From assembly GCA_027039975.1 (NCBI GenBank), contig JALWFE010000039.1, positions 1-47,847 on the forward strand: a DNA stretch of 47,847 nucleotides, read 5' to 3'. The position numbers were made by a program, and so were the translations under genes. The notes beneath the pieces are model-generated. The model did not search any database and had not been told where the DNA came from. It worked only from the letters and a program-made list of their open reading frames with translations. How positions within the stretch are numbered: position 1 is the first letter of the stretch; every line of letters begins with the position of its first letter. Below are positions 44,421 through 47,847 of this stretch, piece after piece. The DNA comes from Flavobacteriales bacterium. GTDB taxonomy: Bacteria; Bacteroidota; Bacteroidia; Flavobacteriales; Flavobacteriaceae.

Positions 44421-44516
44421 GTCTGGTTATTTGGTTATCTGGTTATTTGGTTATCTGGTTATTTGGTTATCTGGTTATCTGGTTATCTGGTTATCTGGTT
44501 ATCTGGTTAATCGGTT
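44421..44516 (-). repeat. Octamer array, 12 units of AACCARAT in the sense of the downstream gene
   Basis: On the plus strand the units are GTCTGGTT, then alternating ATTTGGTT and ATCTGGTT, then five ATCTGGTT, then AATCGGTT (96 bp, exactly 12 x 8). A partial unit follows up to the start codon at 44413. The same octamer precedes the lyase gene at 35611. Confidence 0.95.
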
Positions 44517-44520
44517 ATTT

Positions 44521-44583
44521 GATGTCCGATGACCGATGTCGGGTGTCGGATGTCCGGTGTCGGGTGTCGGATGTCGGTGTATT
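44521..44583 (-). repeat. GATGTCC/GGTGTCG heptamer repeat
   Basis: About eight degenerate 7-bp units (GATGTCC, GATGACC, GATGTCG, GGTGTCG, GATGTCC, GGTGTCG). It is the inverted counterpart of 35397-35472 and lies in the same position relative to the octamer array. Confidence 0.8.
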
Positions 44584-44659
44584 ATTCATTTCAGATTTCA
44601 GATTTGTTATCCCGCTCCCTACGGGCCGGGACGTCGCTTTGCTCCGTTTGCGATTTTTC

Positions 44660-44684
44660 AGACGTTGCAGTGCAACGTCTCTAC
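44660..44684 (-). repeat. Palindromic GTAGAGACG element, second copy
   Basis: AGACGTTGC and GCAACGTCT pair across three bases; on the minus strand it reads GTAGAGACGTTGC... , matching the layout at 8129-8152 but with a different stem. The DNA before it (44611-44632) shares CCCGCTCCCTACGGG and CGGGAC with the MITE-like element at 35294-35394. Confidence 0.65.
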
Positions 44685-44697
44685 AACTTTCAACTTA

Positions 44698-44850
44698 GGT
44701 TACTGAGCTTGTCGAAGTATAACTTTCAACTTTCAACTCATTCGCACTTTCCACTAGGCACTAGGCGCTTTCCACTAAAAAACCCGCACTTTCCACTCAG
44801 GTCACTGAGCCTGTCGAAGTGCCACTTCGCACTTTCAACTTACAACAAAC
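44698..44850 (-). repeat. Heptamer tract (CAACTTT/CCACTTT) with two GGTYACTGAG modules
   Basis: GGTTACTGAGCTTGTCGAAG (44698-44717) and the exact 23-bp module at 44800-44822 are set in heptamers that match 35103-35290 inverted. Together with 44421-44684 this fills the whole 437-bp gap; no gene is present. Confidence 0.8.
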
Positions 44851-45939
44851 TCATTCAAATCTAATAATTTTTTCCAATTTATATTTATCGAGATAATCTT
44901 GAATAATTTTATGCAAATACGGATGATCCGTTACCGGTGTCAAGCGTTTTTTGATGACATCCAAGTCTTCATTTTGCCATTCCAAATCAAAAAAGCCGTA
45001 TCCTTTAACTTTTTGATTTTCAATATAGATTATGGATTTTTCCCCAGTATAATGACCTTTGTCAATCAGTATCATTTGATCATTTGAAAACTTGTGTTTG
45101 TATTTGAAATTCTTTTTGGTGCAAGGCGAAAAAACAGGATTTTCTTTAAAACGGTAATGCCACGTGATGATGCGTTTTATCAAATTGCCTTGCAATACTT
45201 CGGGTTCAATACGGTTAATTTGTTGTTGCATATCCCGGGCTTTCGGATTGTCAATGACATAAATCCGGTTGATTTTTTTCTTGATATTATTGGTATGATA
45301 GACGCCAATCAGCCGGTCGTATTTGTTATATAAATAGACAATTCCTTTTTCGTCGGGCAGGTTGTCAATGGCTTGAATGATATCTCTTCTGACTTTTTGA
45401 ACGGGTTTGATTCCGGGGGTATCGATACGGTCGAGTAAGTTGCGTTGTTTGTTTAAAATCATTTTAAACAATTCGACCGTAGCCAAAGCATCTCCGGAAG
45501 CCCGGTGACGATCTGCCATAGGAATATGAAGTGTTTTGCACAATTTTCCCAAGCTGTAAGAATCCAATTTAGGAAATACTTCTTTGCTCAATTTGACCGT
45601 ACATAATGTGGGCCGTTCGAAATTATAGCCCAGCCGTTCAAATTCTTTTTTCAGTACGCGATAATCAAAAGCGGCATTGTGCGCTACGATAACGGCATCC
45701 TGCGTCATTTCGATAACCCGTTTGGCTATTTCGTAAAATTTAGGCGCCCGGCGTAACATTCTGTTATTGATACCGGTCAGTTTTTGTACATACCAATGAA
45801 TAGGCCGTTCAGGATTAACCAAACTGATGAAACGATCCGTAATATCATTACCGTCGAAAATATAAATGGCTATTTCGGTAATGGCTTCGTCTGCAGGTTT
45901 GCCACCGGTGGTCTCCAAATCTATAACAGCGTATTTCAT
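44851..45939 (-). CDS. DnaQ-like 3'-5' exonuclease fused to a degenerate GIY-YIG-like domain
   Basis: 362 residues. The N-terminal DEDDh exonuclease has D7 and E9 (VIDLETTGG), D92 (HNAAFDYRVL), and H145/D150 (RHRASGD), so catalysis is likely intact. After about residue 195 comes a segment resembling the GIY-YIG nuclease fold of UvrC/Cho-type proteins, but the two signature tripeptides read GIV (199-201) and GVY (212-214), so nuclease activity there is doubtful. The rest (to 362) is basic and ends DYLDKYKLEKIIRF. Fusions of DnaQ epsilon-like domain with GIY-YIG are known in Bacteroidota. It follows mutA by 9 bp; a role in repair or proofreading is plausible. Confidence 0.85.
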   Translation of the reverse strand: MKYAVIDLETTGGKPADEAITEIAIYIFDGNDITDRFISLVNPERPIHWYVQKLTGINNRMLRRAPKFYEIAKRVIEMTQDAVIVAHNAAFDYRVLKKEFERLGYNFERPTLCTVKLSKEVFPKLDSYSLGKLCKTLHIPMADRHRASGDALATVELFKMILNKQRNLLDRIDTPGIKPVQKVRRDIIQAIDNLPDEKGIVYLYNKYDRLIGVYHTNNIKKKINRIYVIDNPKARDMQQQINRIEPEVLQGNLIKRIITWHYRFKENPVFSPCTKKNFKYKHKFSNDQMILIDKGHYTGEKSIIYIENQKVKGYGFFDLEWQNEDLDVIKKRLTPVTDHPYLHKIIQDYLDKYKLEKIIRFE

Positions 45940-45948
45940 ACTTTCGTA

Positions 45949-47292
45949 TTAAAATTTGATACCGTATTTTTTTAACCGTTCTTGTTCGTTTTTTTCGGCT
46001 AGCCGTTTTGGGATCACCGGTGTGATAAGAGTTTGCCCGCTTCGTTTTTTCATAAACGGATAAAAATCTATTTCCGGCTTAGGTTCATTGGAATTCGGAT
46101 ATTTGTTCGTGCCTACCAAAACCAGTTTACCTTCGTCGAATAATGCCTGTTCTTTTGCGGCACTTCCGGCTATTTTTTCTTGGATTTTACCTTTATACAA
46201 TTGTGCTAAAAGACCGCCGGCTTTTTCTACTTGTTTAAAAATTTCAAGTGTTTTTCCGGCTAATTTGTAAGTAGTTTCTTCCATATAATAATCACCTTCC
46301 GTACTATTGAGAGCTTGCTCAAATCCGGCTTCTTTTTGTAAGATGAGCAGTTGATTGCGGGCAATACGTTCACTGAATTCGTTACTCTTATGATATACGG
46401 CATCAAAAGGCATATTTGCCACGTAATCACTGCCGCCTAAGACGGCACTCATCATTTCCATACCGGTACGGAGCATATTGACATAAGGGTCAAAAATGGT
46501 TTTGTTGCGTATGGACGGACGGGTATAAATTTCCGTTGAGACATTGACGTTATATTCATTCCCTATCAACTGCCAAAGATAGCGAAGGGCTTTGAGTTTG
46601 ACTATCTCAAAAAAGTAATGTGAACTGTTGGCTACGGTAAACAGGATTTGATTCAAGCTCTTTTTACCTAATTTTTCGGCATATTCAACGGCGTGGGATA
46701 ATGCATAAGCCAATTCTTGCGTGATGGTAGCACCGGCATCTTTGTAATGGTCACTGCGGATTTCCAAAAAACGAAAATTTCCGGGAAAAAATTTTTGCAA
46801 TTCTTTGAGTTTTTCAAAATCCTTTTGTTCGTTTTCATACCAATTACCGTAACGCACCAAATGTCCTACGGGGTCTATTAGAATTTGGCTTTTACCATGG
46901 GTTTGTTCGTATAATTTTTTGATAAAATCCGTATCGAGCAAACCGGCTTTAAATATAAGCCGTGCGTGGTCTAATTTGGATATAAGTTGTTGAATGTCAA
47001 ATTGTTTATCAAAATAAAATGTAAAATGCTGTGCCCCTTTTTCAAGGGCATTGCGGGCGATTGAACCGGCGGTTTCGGGATGGTTGATATACAGTTCTTG
47101 ACAGATTTTAAAGTTTTGTGGTGCCGGTTGTTCCATGGCGATAAAATCGTCATAGTGATAAAAAGGTTTGATATCAATATGTTCGGGTGTCCGGGTTATC
47201 AAAGTTTGATAATCCGCACCTTTTAAATCCATTTGGATTTTTTGTTTCCACTCTTTGGAACTGATTTTGTTGAATTCGTTAAATAAAGTCAT
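45949..47292 (-). CDS. mutA: Methylmalonyl-CoA mutase small subunit-like protein
   Basis: 447 residues covering the beta/alpha-barrel domain of methylmalonyl-CoA mutase, without the C-terminal cobalamin-binding domain. Family text: FNKISSKEWKQKIQMDLKGADYQTLITRTPEHI at the start, NVSTEIYTRPSIRNKTIFDPYVNMLRTGMEMMSAVLGGSDYVANMPFD, then RIARNQLLILQKEAGF. In this family the small subunit is non-catalytic and pairs with the large MutB. No mutB is seen in this window; the gene downstream is an exonuclease. The enzyme interconverts succinyl-CoA and methylmalonyl-CoA in propionate metabolism. A 110-bp palindrome lies upstream. Confidence 0.9.
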   Translation of the reverse strand: MTLFNEFNKISSKEWKQKIQMDLKGADYQTLITRTPEHIDIKPFYHYDDFIAMEQPAPQNFKICQELYINHPETAGSIARNALEKGAQHFTFYFDKQFDIQQLISKLDHARLIFKAGLLDTDFIKKLYEQTHGKSQILIDPVGHLVRYGNWYENEQKDFEKLKELQKFFPGNFRFLEIRSDHYKDAGATITQELAYALSHAVEYAEKLGKKSLNQILFTVANSSHYFFEIVKLKALRYLWQLIGNEYNVNVSTEIYTRPSIRNKTIFDPYVNMLRTGMEMMSAVLGGSDYVANMPFDAVYHKSNEFSERIARNQLLILQKEAGFEQALNSTEGDYYMEETTYKLAGKTLEIFKQVEKAGGLLAQLYKGKIQEKIAGSAAKEQALFDEGKLVLVGTNKYPNSNEPKPEIDFYPFMKKRSGQTLITPVIPKRLAEKNEQERLKKYGIKF

Positions 47293-47342
47293 TGGAGATT
47301 TGTTTTATAGAATCTGATAGTTTATTGTTCATTAGTTCGGTT

Positions 47343-47452
47343 AGTGTATGGTTAGTGGCGGATTTTATGGCTCTTAATTTACATTTTAGCACTATTTTTT
47401 TTATGTGTAAAATGTTGAATATAAGCGTAAAACCCGCCATTAACTATACACT
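47343..47452. repeat. 110-bp near-perfect palindrome
   Basis: Arms 47343-47392 and 47405-47452 begin AGTGTATGGTTAGTGGCGG and end in the matching complement; the outer 24 positions differ at three, and pairing resumes further in with a few gaps, up to a 12-base T-rich loop. No open frame. It lies between mutA and the partial gene. It could be a REP- or MITE-like element, or a strong structured terminator for the minus-strand gene. Confidence 0.8.
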
Positions 47453-47465
47453 GTGTTGGTAGTAG

Positions 47466-47847
47466 TTATTTGTTTTTTCTATAAGCGGGATCATTATCCG
47501 GTGTATGTTTACCGGTGGCAGAAACAGGTGGACCATAATTATATTGACCGGTTTTAATATTATATTCCCTTTTTTTCTTTATGTCCCAATATATATATTT
47601 AAAAACATAACGACTATCCGAACGATGATCACCGACATTATTTTTATAATAAACTTTTCCATCAATAATTACTTTTAATTTAGGGTCTTTTCTAATTGGT
47701 TTATTCTCTTTTATAGAATCAACTTTTATAGTATCCTTTACAAGTTTGTTGGTTGCAGTATCATTTTTAATAACTATTATTGTGTCTTTTATAGTTTTAT
47801 TTTTGTCAATTATTTTGTTTGATAATTGATTACTTTTATTGTTATTG
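47466..47847 (-). CDS. Unknown protein, 5' end outside window
   Basis: An open frame of 127 codons on the minus strand runs from the window edge to a TAA at 47466-47468. The visible N-side is low-complexity Asn/Lys/Thr/Asp (NNNKSNQLSNKIIDKNK, later KDTIIVIKNDTATNKLVKDTI), followed by a more structured part with DGKVYYKNNVGDHRSDSRYVFKYIYWDIKKK and the end TGKHTPDNDPAYRKNK. I do not recognise a family. The start codon is not visible. Codon use is AT-rich, as in other unknown genes here. Confidence 0.6.
   Translation of the reverse strand, partial: NNNKSNQLSNKIIDKNKTIKDTIIVIKNDTATNKLVKDTIKVDSIKENKPIRKDPKLKVIIDGKVYYKNNVGDHRSDSRYVFKYIYWDIKKKREYNIKTGQYNYGPPVSATGKHTPDNDPAYRKNK

Noticed and set aside
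44447-44864. Open frames upstream of the nitronate monooxygenase gene
   Set aside because: Translations of the ATYTGGTT octamers and GATGTCC heptamers only.
47343-47452. Integron attC site
   Set aside because: The arms have GTTAGTG first and CATTAAC last, the reverse of the attC core order (RYYYAAC ... GTTRRRY), and no integrase or cassette array is near.

Overview
The window looks like a chromosomal segment of a Bacteroidota bacterium, most likely Flavobacteriia, with an AT-rich genome. This rests on several things seen together: a C-terminal type IX secretion (Por) sorting domain, an S46 dipeptidyl-peptidase, a fused DAHP synthase/type II chorismate mutase, a three-gene sdhCAB operon with a single-subunit cytochrome b, DUF4837 and DUF4136 lipoproteins, and repeated TAnnTTTG boxes (the Bacteroidota -7 promoter element) just upstream of many starts, with no Shine-Dalgarno sequence to speak of. 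No rRNA, CRISPR array, prophage or transposase gene was seen.

Layout. 1-3223 (minus): the end of a surface-polysaccharide locus, with a sugar aminotransferase (cut by the window edge), a Wzx-type flippase and RmlA. 3446-5807: an AAA/DUF4143 ATPase flanked by repeats, and a YihY/BrkB membrane protein. 6074-8103 (plus): DAHP synthase/chorismate mutase overlapping rsgA. 8327-16838: a secreted metallophosphoesterase, tatA (plus), DUF4837 lipoprotein, an MltD-like LysM transglycosylase, pgk and a PpiD-like foldase. 17090-18495: a 30-unit octamer array, trmD (plus), and a Lys-Lys-Leu tRNA operon (minus). 18637-22403: dnaA, low-molecular-weight phosphatase, RsmI-like methyltransferase and a DUF4136 lipoprotein, with a divergent thioesterase. 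22540-29209: a small lipoprotein, a PP-loop ATPase, an SprT-like protein, an outer-membrane barrel, an S46 peptidase and xseA/xseB. 29301-32752: sdhCAB. 32753-33984: a repeat-rich gene desert. 33985-36987 (plus): gcvT and a tyrosine-phenol-lyase-like enzyme separated by a repeat mosaic. 37059-43258 (minus): a large LRR/T9SS surface protein, a small secreted protein, a LytTR regulator and a TPR-HTH membrane regulator. 43463-47292: a nitronate monooxygenase-like enzyme, a DnaQ-type exonuclease and MutA, followed by a 110-bp palindrome and a partial unknown gene.

The genes are mostly housekeeping. The unusual material is between them: several families of 7- and 8-bp tandem repeats, hairpin-centred modules with shared ends (GGTCRCTGA and CGAAGT), a MITE-like element, short palindromes, and a mosaic of these in the same order upstream of two unrelated genes (the lyase and the nitronate monooxygenase). 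In both, the octamer AACCARAT in the sense strand runs to within a few bases of the start codon. I regard this modular repeat system as the best candidate for something undescribed.
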